From: Gammaproteobacteria bacterium
GTDB lineage: Bacteria; Pseudomonadota; Gammaproteobacteria; Eutrophobiales; Eutrophobiaceae
Direction: 5' to 3'
Assembly (NCBI GenBank): GCA_947480335.1
Contig: CANKCB010000012.1
Span: 1-64,000, forward strand
Length of the DNA: 64,000 bases
The position numbers and the translations under genes were made by a program. This document shows positions 18,164 to 27,986 of this stretch, piece after piece (the first letter of the stretch is position 1; each line of letters opens with the position of its first letter). The notes beneath the pieces were generated by a model, which did no database searches, was not told where the DNA came from, and saw only the letters and a program-made list of their open reading frames with translations.

Positions 18164-20416
18164 ATGTATACATTATTCCATAAGTTTACGAGAACTTACC
18201 TGCCTGCAGTTCTGTTAATCTCAGGCATCACACTTTCAAACCTGGTAGCGGCTCAACAAAATAACTCCAAAGTAGAAGTTATTACCGTTACTTCTCAAAA
18301 AGTAGATGTGGGTTCAGTTGCACCAACACAGTCTTCGTTAAAAGCAACACAACCGCAATCAATCATAAACCGTTCTTTTTTTGAAGATGCCAAGTCTCCG
18401 GCCAGTGATTTCTCTTCAATTGCAGCTATCGCACCAAGCGTATCAGCTGGCATATCTCCGAACGGACCAGGTCTTTCCGAAACCAAGAATGGCCTGCGTG
18501 GATTCAAGGATGGTGAATACAATATAACCTTTGATGGCGTACCTTTCGGCGATACCAACGGCCCCACACACCATTCAACAGCTTATTTCCCTGCTGAAGT
18601 GCTAGGCATGATCGACGTTGAACGTGGACCAGGTAACGCCAGCAATCTGGGTCAGGCTACCTTTGGCGGTTCCATCAATCTGTTTTCACGCGATTTGGCA
18701 AAGAAACAAACCATTTCTCCGATTGCCTCTATGGGCTCTGATAATACACGACTGCTGGGCATGCGCTTTGATTCTGGCGATATCGATCAGTATGGTGATC
18801 TTAACTTTGCTATTAATGCGCAAAAATTGACCAGTGATGGTTACAGGACCAACAGCCCGATTCAGGGTAAAAACCTGATGCTGAAAGCCCAGAAGCCTTT
18901 TGGTGAAGGCACAGTCTTAACTGTGAACTTAAATCACAACTCTAACTGGTATTATCAGAACGATAAAGAATCCGGTCTCACCCTGGCACAGGCAACTTTG
19001 CTGGGCAAAAATTACGCCTTGGGTCTGGATCCTTTAAAAGCAAACTATACTGAATACAATCGCGTCGCCAAGTCTACCAACTTTGATTATGTCCGACTTG
19101 AAAGTGAGCTGGGTGCAGGTTGGGCAATTGATAACAACGCTTACTATTATGAATACACAAATAATGGCCTTTCGTCCAAAGCAACAAATCTGACCGCGGG
19201 TTTCAGTAACGTGAAAACGATCACTAACGCGACAATTACCAACCAGATGGATGGCTACAAAAAGACTAACGAATACTCGGTCAGGGGTGATATTTTTAAA
19301 GTCACCAATCAAACGAGTCTGGGTCTGGCACGAGTTGGATTGTGGGCGGAAAAGGCAGACACGCATCGTTCGCAGTATGAATTTAACCTGTTGAACGGTA
19401 TTACGCCTAACTATAATCAAGCCAAGGTTGTTGGTGCACCAGTTGAATCACCACTGGCCACCTTTAATAATACCGTGTATGAGCAGGAATCCGGTTGGAA
19501 ACAGTACCAGCCTTTCGCTGAGTTTGAATGGCAGGCAATGGACAATCTGAAAGTGACGCCCGGCGTGAAATATATGCATACCGTGCTTTCAATTGATGCA
19601 ACTGTAAACCAGACAGCTCGTATCGAACAGCATCTGGATAAAACCTTTACGGCGACACTGCCATTCCTGACAGCCAACTATACTATCAACCCCAATATGT
19701 CTGTTTATGCACAATATGCCAAAGGCATGCTGGTACCCGACATCAGTGCTTACCAGAGCGCCAATGCCGATGCCTCAGATATTTATCCTCAGACATCAAC
19801 CAATTACCAGACGGGATTTGTCTATCAACTGGATAAACTCGCCTTTGATGCTAACGTTTACTACATCGACTTTAATAACAAAATCGCTGTGGTACCAGGT
19901 AGCCCTGCTTCGCAACCTATTTTCTATAATGAAGGTGGAGTAAAGCATAAGGGTCTGGAAGGTCAGGTTACTTATGCCCTTACTGAAAGTTTCTCGCTTT
20001 ATGCAAATGGCTCACTTAACCGCGCTGCAACCAAAGCGACTGGTCTGCAAACAGCGGGCGTACCCGACACCACATCGGCATTGGGCGTACTCTACCGGTC
20101 CGGTGGCCTGGGTATAACACTCTTTCAAAAACGTGTAGGTAGAACTTACGCGCTGGATGATGAAGGCTACCCTCTGGATGCATACGGAACCACTGATTTG
20201 AATCTGTCTTATAAGATTTCCAATCTTGGAGCCGGTTTTGACGGTATCAAGCTGGCATTGGGTATCAATAACCTGCTGGACAAGGAAGATATTATTTCAG
20301 TTAAACCCACTAACACCACTTCTGGCACCGCCGCTTATGGTACACCCAGTGACACAGACACTTTCCTGTGGCAGCCAGGCCGGACCTATATGGTTACACT
20401 CAGAGCTGAATATTAA
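18164..20416 (+). CDS. TonB-dependent receptor paired with phosphoesterase
   Basis: A 750-residue receptor with a signal peptide ending near LVAAQQ and a TonB box-like VEVITVTSQK. The plug holds NGLRGFKDGEYNITFDGVPFGDTNGPTHHS and VLGMIDVERGPGNASNLGQATFGGSINL. The barrel ends in YMVTLRAEY, with a terminal Tyr. It is preceded by a good SD (CCGGAGTGACCTG). The metallophosphoesterase gene begins 23 bp later, so the two probably form an operon for uptake and use of a phosphorylated compound. It is only distantly related to the other receptors here. Confidence 0.88.
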   Translation: MYTLFHKFTRTYLPAVLLISGITLSNLVAAQQNNSKVEVITVTSQKVDVGSVAPTQSSLKATQPQSIINRSFFEDAKSPASDFSSIAAIAPSVSAGISPNGPGLSETKNGLRGFKDGEYNITFDGVPFGDTNGPTHHSTAYFPAEVLGMIDVERGPGNASNLGQATFGGSINLFSRDLAKKQTISPIASMGSDNTRLLGMRFDSGDIDQYGDLNFAINAQKLTSDGYRTNSPIQGKNLMLKAQKPFGEGTVLTVNLNHNSNWYYQNDKESGLTLAQATLLGKNYALGLDPLKANYTEYNRVAKSTNFDYVRLESELGAGWAIDNNAYYYEYTNNGLSSKATNLTAGFSNVKTITNATITNQMDGYKKTNEYSVRGDIFKVTNQTSLGLARVGLWAEKADTHRSQYEFNLLNGITPNYNQAKVVGAPVESPLATFNNTVYEQESGWKQYQPFAEFEWQAMDNLKVTPGVKYMHTVLSIDATVNQTARIEQHLDKTFTATLPFLTANYTINPNMSVYAQYAKGMLVPDISAYQSANADASDIYPQTSTNYQTGFVYQLDKLAFDANVYYIDFNNKIAVVPGSPASQPIFYNEGGVKHKGLEGQVTYALTESFSLYANGSLNRAATKATGLQTAGVPDTTSALGVLYRSGGLGITLFQKRVGRTYALDDEGYPLDAYGTTDLNLSYKISNLGAGFDGIKLALGINNLLDKEDIISVKPTNTTSGTAAYGTPSDTDTFLWQPGRTYMVTLRAEY

Positions 20417-20439
20417 AATTTAGCCAGAGCACACGATAA

Positions 20440-21714
20440 ATGACTAATGGCAGAAAGTTAATTCAAATCTTCATTGGTCATTTATCGGGGTTATTTTTAA
20501 TTCTGGCCTCAGCATCATCAGGTGCTGAGGCCTTATACAGCTGGATCCAGTATGTGCCTGATGGCATGGAAGCACGTGTCATTACCAACGAAGGTACCTG
20601 TCCTGTTGTCCTGGCAGATGGTCAAAAACTGCAAATGTCACAACGCTCAAACCCAGGTGAACAGTACCCGATTTTTGTATGCGCCTTGTTATTGCAAAAA
20701 GTAACGGGTCAAATTGAAATTGAAGGAAAGATTCTTCCCCTCGCCAAAAGCTTACCACAACGGATACTGATCATTGGCGACACGGGATGCCGGCTCAAGG
20801 TTGATCGTTTTCAGGCTTGTAACGACCCGGTTGAGTGGCCTTTTCGTACTGGTGCGGCGTTTGTTGCCAATCTTAAACCTGATCTGATCCTGCATGTCGG
20901 TGATTTTCATTATCGTGAAACTCCCTGCCCTGAAGGTAATACAGGTTGTGCAGGCAGCCCCTATGGTGATTCCTGGGCTGTTTGGGAAGCCGATTTTTTT
21001 GCACCTCTGGGGCACCTTTTAACGGCGGCACCGTGGGTATTTGTACGCGGAAACCATGAGGAATGTGAGCGTGGGGGACGCGGTTGGGCACGTATACTCG
21101 ACCCTTACGCATGGTCTTCGGACACAGGGTGTATCGGTCCGGGAGAACCTTATCTCGTTGATCTGGGTGGTATCAAACTTGCTGTAGTCGATGTTTCAAC
21201 TGCGGATGAAGAAAAAGCGAATACAGAACAAGCGGCTCGTTTCAAATCTGAATATGCCTCCGTGGCAAAGTCTGCTTCTGGCTCGCCAGTCTGGATTGCA
21301 CAGCATCGTCCCATCTGGGCACTGGAAGAGACAAAACCACAGTTTTTGGGTGATAACAAAACATTAGCACTGGCAGCTCGCTCAGGACTCTCAGACAACA
21401 TTCAGACTATATTATCTGGCCACCATCATGTACTGGAAGTAATAACCTATGATGAGAATTATCCTGTGCAGACACTCTCTGGCAATGGCGGCGACACACT
21501 GGCGACTGGCGTACCCGAAACTTCAGATGGATTTGTTATCAATGGTGTTAAAGTCAAAAAAGGCATAGCCAAATCCGGTGTATTTGGTTACAGCCTTCTG
21601 GAACGCGCTGATAAAGCACCGACTTCACCCTGGGTATTCAGCGGATTTGATTATCAGGGTAATTTATTGCTCAAGTGCACACTGAAAAACCGTGATGCAA
21701 TCTGTGGTCAATAA
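20440..21714 (+). CDS. Exported calcineurin-like metallophosphoesterase
   Basis: A 424-residue protein with an N-terminal signal (hydrophobic residues 8-30). After an N-terminal region of about 100 residues, the two-metal phosphoesterase motifs appear in order: GDTG at 113-116, GDFHYRE at 154-160, RGNHEE at 203-208, AQHRPIW, and SGHHHVLE. These match the purple acid phosphatase/calcineurin superfamily. It follows a TonB receptor in a likely operon. Phosphate release from an organic phosphate in the periplasm is inferred; the true substrate is unknown. Its stop lies 5 bp from the stop of the convergent CMD-like gene. Confidence 0.88.
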   Translation: MTNGRKLIQIFIGHLSGLFLILASASSGAEALYSWIQYVPDGMEARVITNEGTCPVVLADGQKLQMSQRSNPGEQYPIFVCALLLQKVTGQIEIEGKILPLAKSLPQRILIIGDTGCRLKVDRFQACNDPVEWPFRTGAAFVANLKPDLILHVGDFHYRETPCPEGNTGCAGSPYGDSWAVWEADFFAPLGHLLTAAPWVFVRGNHEECERGGRGWARILDPYAWSSDTGCIGPGEPYLVDLGGIKLAVVDVSTADEEKANTEQAARFKSEYASVAKSASGSPVWIAQHRPIWALEETKPQFLGDNKTLALAARSGLSDNIQTILSGHHHVLEVITYDENYPVQTLSGNGGDTLATGVPETSDGFVINGVKVKKGIAKSGVFGYSLLERADKAPTSPWVFSGFDYQGNLLLKCTLKNRDAICGQ

Positions 21715-21719
21715 TTAAT

Positions 21720-22337
21720 TTATTCAGGAAATCTTGGTAGTTTCTTCGCTTCTTTCGGTAACGGATATTCAGCTATATTCATCTGCATGGCCAATAATGT
21801 GTAGTACGCATTGATACCAGTTAAATCAACCACGCCCTGATTACCAAAACGTTTTTGTACGCGTTCGTAGGTGGCATCACTGACACGCTTGTTTCGGTGC
21901 AGTTCGATCGAAAAATCATAGACGATCTGTTCATCCTCACTCATGTTTGCGGGACGCCGACCGTCCGCAATCGCGTCTGCCACTTCCTGCTTAATACCCG
22001 CTTTCAGCGCGATTGGATAATGCACATGCCATTCGTAATCCTGAGTCCATTCACGCGCTGTTATCAATATGACAAATTCACTCAGGGTATTTCCTATCGC
22101 TGACTTGTAACGCAAATAATCACCCATGGCCCGGGTCTGGCTCATCAGTTTAGGACTATGCATCAATGGCTCGAATGGACCAAACACAGCAGTTTTGCGT
22201 GCGGCCATAAATTCGTCTGCCGCCTGTTTTTGTTCAGTAGTGTACTGATCTGGTGAGATCACTGGCAGTCTCGGTTCAGAATGCGCAACCGAAGTGGCAC
22301 CCAATGTCAGCAACAGCGTAGAGAGTAGTGATTTCAT
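21720..22337 (-). CDS. Exported carboxymuconolactone-decarboxylase-like protein
   Basis: A 205-residue AhpD/CMD-fold protein. It has a signal peptide (ending ATSVAHSEP), unusual for the family. The central helix region ETLSEFVILITAREWTQDYEWHVHYPIALKAG-like segment corresponds to the CMD core, with E..W..H in place of the peroxidase CxxC motif, so it is not a typical AhpD peroxidase. The function is unknown. The next gene upstream on the same strand encodes the cytochrome/propeller fusion, about 85 bp away with a strong hairpin between them. Confidence 0.75.
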   Translation of the reverse strand: MKSLLSTLLLTLGATSVAHSEPRLPVISPDQYTTEQKQAADEFMAARKTAVFGPFEPLMHSPKLMSQTRAMGDYLRYKSAIGNTLSEFVILITAREWTQDYEWHVHYPIALKAGIKQEVADAIADGRRPANMSEDEQIVYDFSIELHRNKRVSDATYERVQKRFGNQGVVDLTGINAYYTLLAMQMNIAEYPLPKEAKKLPRFPE

Positions 22338-22383
22338 CCTGTGGTCCTGGTAATAGTTAAAAACCGAAGTAACAATCTGAACG

Positions 22384-22416
22384 AAGTGCGGATACCGGAT
22401 TGCGGTATCCGCACTT
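22384..22416 (-). terminator. Strong hairpin between the propeller and CMD genes
   Basis: Perfect 14-bp arms (AAGTGCGGATACCG and its complement) with a 5-nt loop lie just downstream of the propeller gene's stop codon on the minus strand. A run of T is poor. It may terminate or attenuate read-through into the CMD-like gene. Confidence 0.6.
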
Positions 22417-22422
22417 TCCGCA

Positions 22423-24117
22423 TCAGGGTGTCAGCGCTTCCAGATGGGTAATGGTTGCACCATGCTGGTCACCCACCCAGAAACTGGATAACTCATTCGG
22501 ACCGCCTTTCCATACTTCAACATGGCGAATATTGGTCTCATGCGGTAACAGGTACTGATTGATTTTACCGGTCGATGGATTCAGGCGGATAATCAAATCG
22601 TTGTCCATACCACCTGACCACAAATAGGCCTTATCGTCATACTGTGCATCATATGGACGAGTCGAAAATGTCGGCATGGTCCAGTTACCTTCAAACTTGC
22701 GGGTTTTGGTATTGAACATCAGCAAACCATTACCAATAAAGTCGGCACACCAGAGCCGGTCCTGATTGTCCATGTGTCCACGACGGCAACCCTTGCGATC
22801 ATCTGGCATGGTAAACCATTCGGTTTTCAGATCCTTGGCAGAGGTATTCCAGAGATTATGGTTGCGAAATGAAATGCCCCACAGATTATTGCTGCTATCG
22901 GCAATCACATCGTAAGCCTGGGCTGGAGGGCTTCCTTCAGGATATTTAATATGGGTAAACTCGCCCGTAACCACATGCAAACGCCAGGATCCCTGGCCGC
23001 CCTTGTCACCACCGCCAGCTACATTGAACCAGAGGTTACCATCCACTTCCATCCGCTCCGGATCAATCATGGTGATATGACCATCGGCCATGTCTTTTTC
23101 GTCAATCGGCAACTTGAAATAATCCATCTTGCCGGTTGCCGGGTCGAGCCGTACCAGTTGGTTCTGCTCCATATTGCCGAACCAGACCTTGCCTGTTGGA
23201 TCCAGATCAATTTGCAGTCCACCCTGCGCCACGCCATTTGCACGACGTAACGGTACTTCATACTCCTTGACGACACCGGTCTTCGGATTCAGCATACCAA
23301 TAAACTGCGTATTGAAATCGGAATACCACACGTTACCTTGCGCATCAAATGCTTCGTCATGTGGTGCGGCGTCGGGTCGGGGCAGATCATATGTAGTATA
23401 AATAACCTTGGTATCCTCGCCTTTCGGTCGTGGCAAGGTCTTCAATTCAAATGGCCACACTTCACGCGCACTCAGGTTAATTGAAGCGATATATTCACCT
23501 ACGCTGACCTGGGTTTTGCTCGGTTCTTTCGCCATCTGCTCGGCAAAATCGGTATCCACCCAGGGGTGTTCAGGCGAGGCATTGTTCGTGTGCAGACCCA
23601 TACGCTGTACCACCTTGATCATCTCTTCCGGAGGGTGTTTGGAGAACAACGGGCGTTGCAGCGTATGGCAATTAACACATTCGCCCAGTGGTTCGCCCTT
23701 TTCGCCGGCACTCATAATCCACTCACCGTTCGACAACTGTTTACCAAGCTCCAGCTTGTCAGTCACTTCATTTAATTTCAGATCCAGCGTGGTAGCCTTG
23801 CCAGCTCCAATCGTAACGGTAGTGGCTACGGGTAGCTTATAAGCAACCACACGTATAGTGATGTCATATTTGCCATCCGTCAGGCGGTCATCCGGAAAGC
23901 TGTACACCCCCTTGTCATTACTGACCACTGTGATGGTGATTGTGCCACTCTGCTTTTTCGCACTGACCAGCACACCTTCCATTACGCCTTCCTTTTGTGA
24001 GCTGACTGTACCATTCAGCACTGCGGCGCTGACCGGACTGATACACACGATTACACCCAGTACGACCATGTTGAGTGCTTTGATCACTGATCCGTAATTG
24101 TGAATTTTTCTGAACAT
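22423..24117 (-). CDS. Exported cytochrome c / streptogramin-lyase-like propeller fusion
   Basis: A 564-residue protein with three parts. After a signal peptide (to about residue 31), residues 32-120 look like a carboxypeptidase-regulatory-like beta-sandwich (LNGTVSSQKEGVMEGVLVSA, DKGVYSFPDD). A small haem region contains CVNCH at 147-151. The remaining part is a Vgb-like beta-propeller with repeated phrases such as GNVWYSDFNTQFIGMLNPKTG, GKVWFGNMEQNQLVRLDPATG and YLWSGGMDNDLIIRLNPSTG. It is probably periplasmic. A role as redox enzyme or sensor is possible, but the substrate is unknown. True streptogramin resistance is unlikely. Confidence 0.82.
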   Translation of the reverse strand: MFRKIHNYGSVIKALNMVVLGVIVCISPVSAAVLNGTVSSQKEGVMEGVLVSAKKQSGTITITVVSNDKGVYSFPDDRLTDGKYDITIRVVAYKLPVATTVTIGAGKATTLDLKLNEVTDKLELGKQLSNGEWIMSAGEKGEPLGECVNCHTLQRPLFSKHPPEEMIKVVQRMGLHTNNASPEHPWVDTDFAEQMAKEPSKTQVSVGEYIASINLSAREVWPFELKTLPRPKGEDTKVIYTTYDLPRPDAAPHDEAFDAQGNVWYSDFNTQFIGMLNPKTGVVKEYEVPLRRANGVAQGGLQIDLDPTGKVWFGNMEQNQLVRLDPATGKMDYFKLPIDEKDMADGHITMIDPERMEVDGNLWFNVAGGGDKGGQGSWRLHVVTGEFTHIKYPEGSPPAQAYDVIADSSNNLWGISFRNHNLWNTSAKDLKTEWFTMPDDRKGCRRGHMDNQDRLWCADFIGNGLLMFNTKTRKFEGNWTMPTFSTRPYDAQYDDKAYLWSGGMDNDLIIRLNPSTGKINQYLLPHETNIRHVEVWKGGPNELSSFWVGDQHGATITHLEALTP

Positions 24118-24403
24118 GACTTACCCCTCCCGTGAATGATGTAGTAGCAATATAACCGGCAGTACACTCTTTCTGTTTCAATATGAAATGCGCTTTGCGT
24201 GTAGAATATCCTGCAGACATTGCCGCCCGATCCTCACACTATACCCTTAATAAATTCAGATCAAAATGTATCGAATCACGGTCATGATTAGCTCAGTTTC
24301 CTGCATCGCAACAAATCCTGCGCTCCCGGATTTGCCCTACATTATCACTGGAGAATTCTGCTAGTATTAGCGACCAAACCAGCATCACGACGGGGGGTCG
24401 AAC

Positions 24404-26314
24404 ATGCACACAATCATCAGATACACTCTTATTATACTGAGCATGATGTTCTGCTCATGTTTTGTGCAGGCCCAGACCAACACAACAACTTTGCGACCAG
24501 GCGCCCCTGACACGATTATCTACAACAGCAAAATCGTCACCATGGATGATGCTTCCTTTTCATCATCACCCGGTACGATAACGCAGGCAATGGCCATCCT
24601 CGGCCATGAAATTCTGGCACTCGGCAGTAATGAACAAATCCGGGCGCTGGCAGACAAGCATACCCGGCAAATCGATCTGAAAGGTCGCACTGTGATGCCC
24701 AGTTTTATCCTCACACATGGCCACCCGACCGATCGAGTATGGGAATCTGGCTTCACTTCGTTGCGACATGTCCTGCCTGAAGGCAATGAATATATCGTGA
24801 TTCGTCTGCTGAAAGGAACGCCGGAAGAACAAATCGCCAGTTTTGAGTCTGTACTAAAAGAGGCGGTCTCAGTGGCTAAACCGGGTCAGTGGATCATGGT
24901 TGGTTCTGATTGGGGTGCCAATTACGAATACATGTCACGTTTAATTACTGAATTCTGGAAACATATCAGTGTGGAACAACTGGACCGACTGGCTCCGAAC
25001 AATCCGGTGCGCATCAAGAACAGTACAATTGATGGCCTGCTGAATACACGCGGCGAAGAAGAAGTGAAAAAAGTATTCGCTGATTACACGGCTCGTGGCA
25101 ATCGCGGACCAACCGGACGCATGCTCGAACCGGATGTAATTCTGCACAACAAGGTCTCAGTCAACGCCGATCTGATTGAAGCAGAAATGTCGCTGTGGAC
25201 TGCACACGGTATCACTGCATTTGGTTCAGCACCGTACACCTTGAATAATCTGGGAGCGCTATCGCAGCTGGATCGTGAAGGCCGTATGGCAGGTCGCTAT
25301 GGCTGGAGCTATACCGGTCCTAATCTGGATTTTACCAGTATCAAGATGGTCTCTTCGTTACTGGGTAGCGGTTCTGATTATCTGTGGAATGTCGGAGCGC
25401 AAGGGGAATGGTCCGGCGGTGATTGCACCACTATCGCCGCACCGGAAAAAGTAAAGAAACACGAAAGCTGCGCACTGGGTAATGGAGATCCTGGCCGCGA
25501 AGAAAAGGAATTCATCGTGCGCACTGGCGGTCGCATTGCTGCCATGCACTCGGGTGGAGACAAGGACATCGACAACCTGCTTGATATCATTGAGGAACAA
25601 AGCAAGGCCGCAGGCATGAGTCTGGAGGATATACGCAAACGTCGACACACCTTTGATCATTCCTCCGGAGCACCACGCCCGGATCAGATCCCGCGCATCA
25701 AGAAGCTCGGCATGATGGTCAGCATGTTGAATACGATGCTGTGGGAAAATAACCGTTCCTATGACGCCTCGTACCGGGTTAAGAACTATGGTGAGGAATA
25801 TGCTGGCTGGATTGTGCCACGGCAAAGTCTGACCAAGGCCGGTGTGATGAACTCACAGGAAATTGACCGGCCCTTGCCGCAGTTTGTGTTTTATAACGTC
25901 TGGGTCGGCATGACCAGATATAACGAAGCCTGTGGTCGTGCATTCGGTCAGGAAGAAGCAACCGATCTGGTCACGCAGCTAAAAGCATTAACCATCTGGG
26001 GCGCACATTATTTACTACGTGAGAAACGCTTTGGTTCGCTTGAGCCGGGCAAACTGGCTGATTTCGTGGTACTGGATCAGGATATCTTTACCATCGATAC
26101 GAATAACATTCCTAAAACGAAAGTATTGATGACCATGCTGGGCGGCAAGATTGCCCATTTGCTGCCAGTACTTGCAACAGAAATTGGACTTGAACCAGCG
26201 GGGCCAGCCACCTGGCCTACAAAACCGCTGGAAAACCGGTTTGTTTTCAAGGGGCCGCCCAAGGTTTGCCCGGCATTCAAACCGGACGGTTTCCCGGGCC
26301 GGGTACCGGAATAA
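24404..26314 (+). CDS. Exported metal-dependent amidohydrolase (YtcJ-like)
   Basis: A 636-residue exported hydrolase of the amidohydrolase superfamily. A signal peptide ends near VQAQT. The N-terminal beta-sandwich has IIYNSKIVTMDD and LKGRTVMPSFILTHGHPTD, with metal ligands His105 and His107. Later motifs are AAMHSGGDKDID and RRHTFDHSSGAPRP. The composite sandwich closes at GSLEPGKLADFVVLDQDIF. The same pattern is divided between two genes at 40782-42946. It is divergent from the propeller gene. The substrate (cyclic amide, ester or similar) is unknown. Confidence 0.88.
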   Translation: MHTIIRYTLIILSMMFCSCFVQAQTNTTTLRPGAPDTIIYNSKIVTMDDASFSSSPGTITQAMAILGHEILALGSNEQIRALADKHTRQIDLKGRTVMPSFILTHGHPTDRVWESGFTSLRHVLPEGNEYIVIRLLKGTPEEQIASFESVLKEAVSVAKPGQWIMVGSDWGANYEYMSRLITEFWKHISVEQLDRLAPNNPVRIKNSTIDGLLNTRGEEEVKKVFADYTARGNRGPTGRMLEPDVILHNKVSVNADLIEAEMSLWTAHGITAFGSAPYTLNNLGALSQLDREGRMAGRYGWSYTGPNLDFTSIKMVSSLLGSGSDYLWNVGAQGEWSGGDCTTIAAPEKVKKHESCALGNGDPGREEKEFIVRTGGRIAAMHSGGDKDIDNLLDIIEEQSKAAGMSLEDIRKRRHTFDHSSGAPRPDQIPRIKKLGMMVSMLNTMLWENNRSYDASYRVKNYGEEYAGWIVPRQSLTKAGVMNSQEIDRPLPQFVFYNVWVGMTRYNEACGRAFGQEEATDLVTQLKALTIWGAHYLLREKRFGSLEPGKLADFVVLDQDIFTIDTNNIPKTKVLMTMLGGKIAHLLPVLATEIGLEPAGPATWPTKPLENRFVFKGPPKVCPAFKPDGFPGRVPE

Positions 26315-26335
26315 AGTTTCAGGTACTGATACACA

Positions 26336-26686
26336 ATGCGAGCTATATTCGGCTTGTTGCTGTTATTCATTTCATCACTATTGATAGCCAGTGATGAGGA
26401 GTCTCTGGGCGGACCTTATGCACAGTTTGATCCGGAAACCGGCTTTTATTCATCGGGCCCACCTACGAACAGTTCACCACCGCCTGTACATCAGGCTCCT
26501 CCACCGGTAGCGGCCACACCGGCACCGGTGGCTGTTACACCGACAGAGATAAACCCGGTAACTGACACTCCTGGCATTCGCGTTGCCGACGAAGAAATAA
26601 ATACCGCTATATTGGTTCTGGCAGGATCAGGCATCTTGTTATTGGGTGCGTATTTTGCCTTACGTCGCAACCGCAATCCGGGATAG
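26336..26686 (+). CDS. Small exported or membrane protein with Pro-rich linker
   Basis: A 116-residue protein with an N-terminal signal-like segment (residues 1-18), a Pro/Ala/Thr-rich middle (residues about 40-75, PPPVHQAPPPVAATPAPVAV) and a C-terminal membrane segment (AILVLAGSGILLLGAYFAL) followed by RRNRN, a stop-transfer pattern. It starts 21 bp after the amidohydrolase gene, so it is probably in the same operon. I do not recognise the family. Confidence 0.6.
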   Translation: MRAIFGLLLLFISSLLIASDEESLGGPYAQFDPETGFYSSGPPTNSSPPPVHQAPPPVAATPAPVAVTPTEINPVTDTPGIRVADEEINTAILVLAGSGILLLGAYFALRRNRNPG

Positions 26687-26954
26687 CTCAATTCTTTAAT
26701 GTGATAGTGGATGCTGGCCTGCGCGACCCACAGGATGTGGGAAATGTCGCGAGACGCCTGCATGGATGTAGGCGGTAGAAAACGTCTGGACCTAATTTTC
26801 CAACAGCGCTCGAGGAGCCAAAGCTGGAGACAGGATGTCCGAAGAGACCAGAATGACAAGCATGGAAATAACGCCAGACCAATACGCGTGTTCCTTCTGT
26901 ACCTGTTCGCTATTGGATTACACTGGTACAAAATGACATCACACGGGGGATACC

Positions 26955-27413
26955 ATGAATTTTCCTAAACCAATTTTCACCACGCTCACATTCGTACTGG
27001 TGCTGGCAGCCAGCACCGCAATGGCACATCCGGGTGACCTGCCGGACGATTTGCTCGCCTATGTTAAACGCGACGGTCTGATGCATTTGATCAAGGGACA
27101 ACAATACATCCTGCAGGAAATGCTGATTGGTAAACGCGAGGTGAATCAGCAGGAATTTGTACGCGCGGCCAAATCATTGGCCTCGCTGTTTTCCATGGTC
27201 CCAAGTACTTTTGAAAAAAATCTGACAATCGATGTGTCCCGCGCAAAACCGGAAATCTGGCAGAACTGGGATGACTTCACGGCACGGGCGGCCGAATTCC
27301 AGAAAATTGCGGAAGAGATTGCCGCGATGGGAGAAATCCGCGGCGCAGAAGCGACAATGGAAAAGGTACGGTTATTTGACTGCAACAGCTGCCACGATAT
27401 TTACCGGGAATAA
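26955..27413 (+). CDS. Cytochrome c'-like (class II) exported protein
   Basis: A 152-residue protein with a signal peptide ending at TAMAHPG and a helical mature part. A single haem motif CNSCH at about residues 143-147 sits very close to the C-terminus, as in class II cytochromes c'. The four-helix pattern (FVRAAKSLASLFSMVPSTF, IWQNWDDFTARAAEFQKIAEE) supports this. Such proteins bind NO or take part in electron transfer in the periplasm. The start has a good G-rich SD (GGGGGATACC). It ends 6 bp from the convergent efpL gene. Confidence 0.82.
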   Translation: MNFPKPIFTTLTFVLVLAASTAMAHPGDLPDDLLAYVKRDGLMHLIKGQQYILQEMLIGKREVNQQEFVRAAKSLASLFSMVPSTFEKNLTIDVSRAKPEIWQNWDDFTARAAEFQKIAEEIAAMGEIRGAEATMEKVRLFDCNSCHDIYRE

Positions 27414-27419
27414 GCGTTA

Positions 27420-27986
27420 TCAGGCACGCGACATAAACTTGCCGGTACTGGTATTGATGCGGATCACTTCACCAATTTCTAGATATTCGGGTACTTGTAC
27501 TTCCAGTCCGGTCACCAGTTTTGCCGGTTTGGTGCGACCGGTAGCAGAAGACCCTTTGATCCCGGGCACGGTGTCAACCACTTCCATATCAACAGACTGC
27601 GGCAGTTCTATGCTAAGGAGCACGCCGTCCATGATCAGTGCGGTCATGCCTTCTAAGCCCTCGGTAATATAACCAAGCAGGTCTTCAATCGTGTCGCCAT
27701 TCACTTCATACTGGGAAAAGTTTTCAGTATTCATGAAGATATAATTATCGCCATCCTTGTACGAAAACTGCACCGCCTCACGCACATAGTCAGCTTCCTT
27801 CAGGTAATCATCACTTTTATACGATTCATCCAGTTTCTGGCCAGTCTGCAAATTGGTAAACCGGAATTTATACAGCGTGGACGCACCACGCGACGACGGG
27901 CTTTTCGCTTCGACCGACTTTACGGCATGAGGGACACCGTCGATATCAACAACCATACCACGTTTGAGTTCACTGGCTTTAGGCAT
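27420..27986 (-). CDS. efpL: EfpL (YeiP) elongation factor P paralogue
   Basis: A 188-residue EF-P-like protein that helps ribosomes pass difficult stretches. The start at 27986 was chosen because MPKASELKRGMVVDIDG matches the family; the upstream open frame has no such similarity. Arg33 in the loop SPSSRGAST replaces the modified Lys34 of EF-P, which marks the EfpL/YeiP group. Other family phrases are VFMDKE-like YIFMNTENFSQYEV, LPQSVDMEVVDTVPGIKGSSA and VQVPEYLEIGEVIRINT. Confidence 0.93.
   Translation of the reverse strand: MPKASELKRGMVVDIDGVPHAVKSVEAKSPSSRGASTLYKFRFTNLQTGQKLDESYKSDDYLKEADYVREAVQFSYKDGDNYIFMNTENFSQYEVNGDTIEDLLGYITEGLEGMTALIMDGVLLSIELPQSVDMEVVDTVPGIKGSSATGRTKPAKLVTGLEVQVPEYLEIGEVIRINTSTGKFMSRA

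Noticed and set aside
26835..26936. Small ORF of 33 residues with a CSFCTC motif before the cytochrome c' gene
   Set aside because: Very short, no conserved context and only a weak SD; I cannot separate it from chance.
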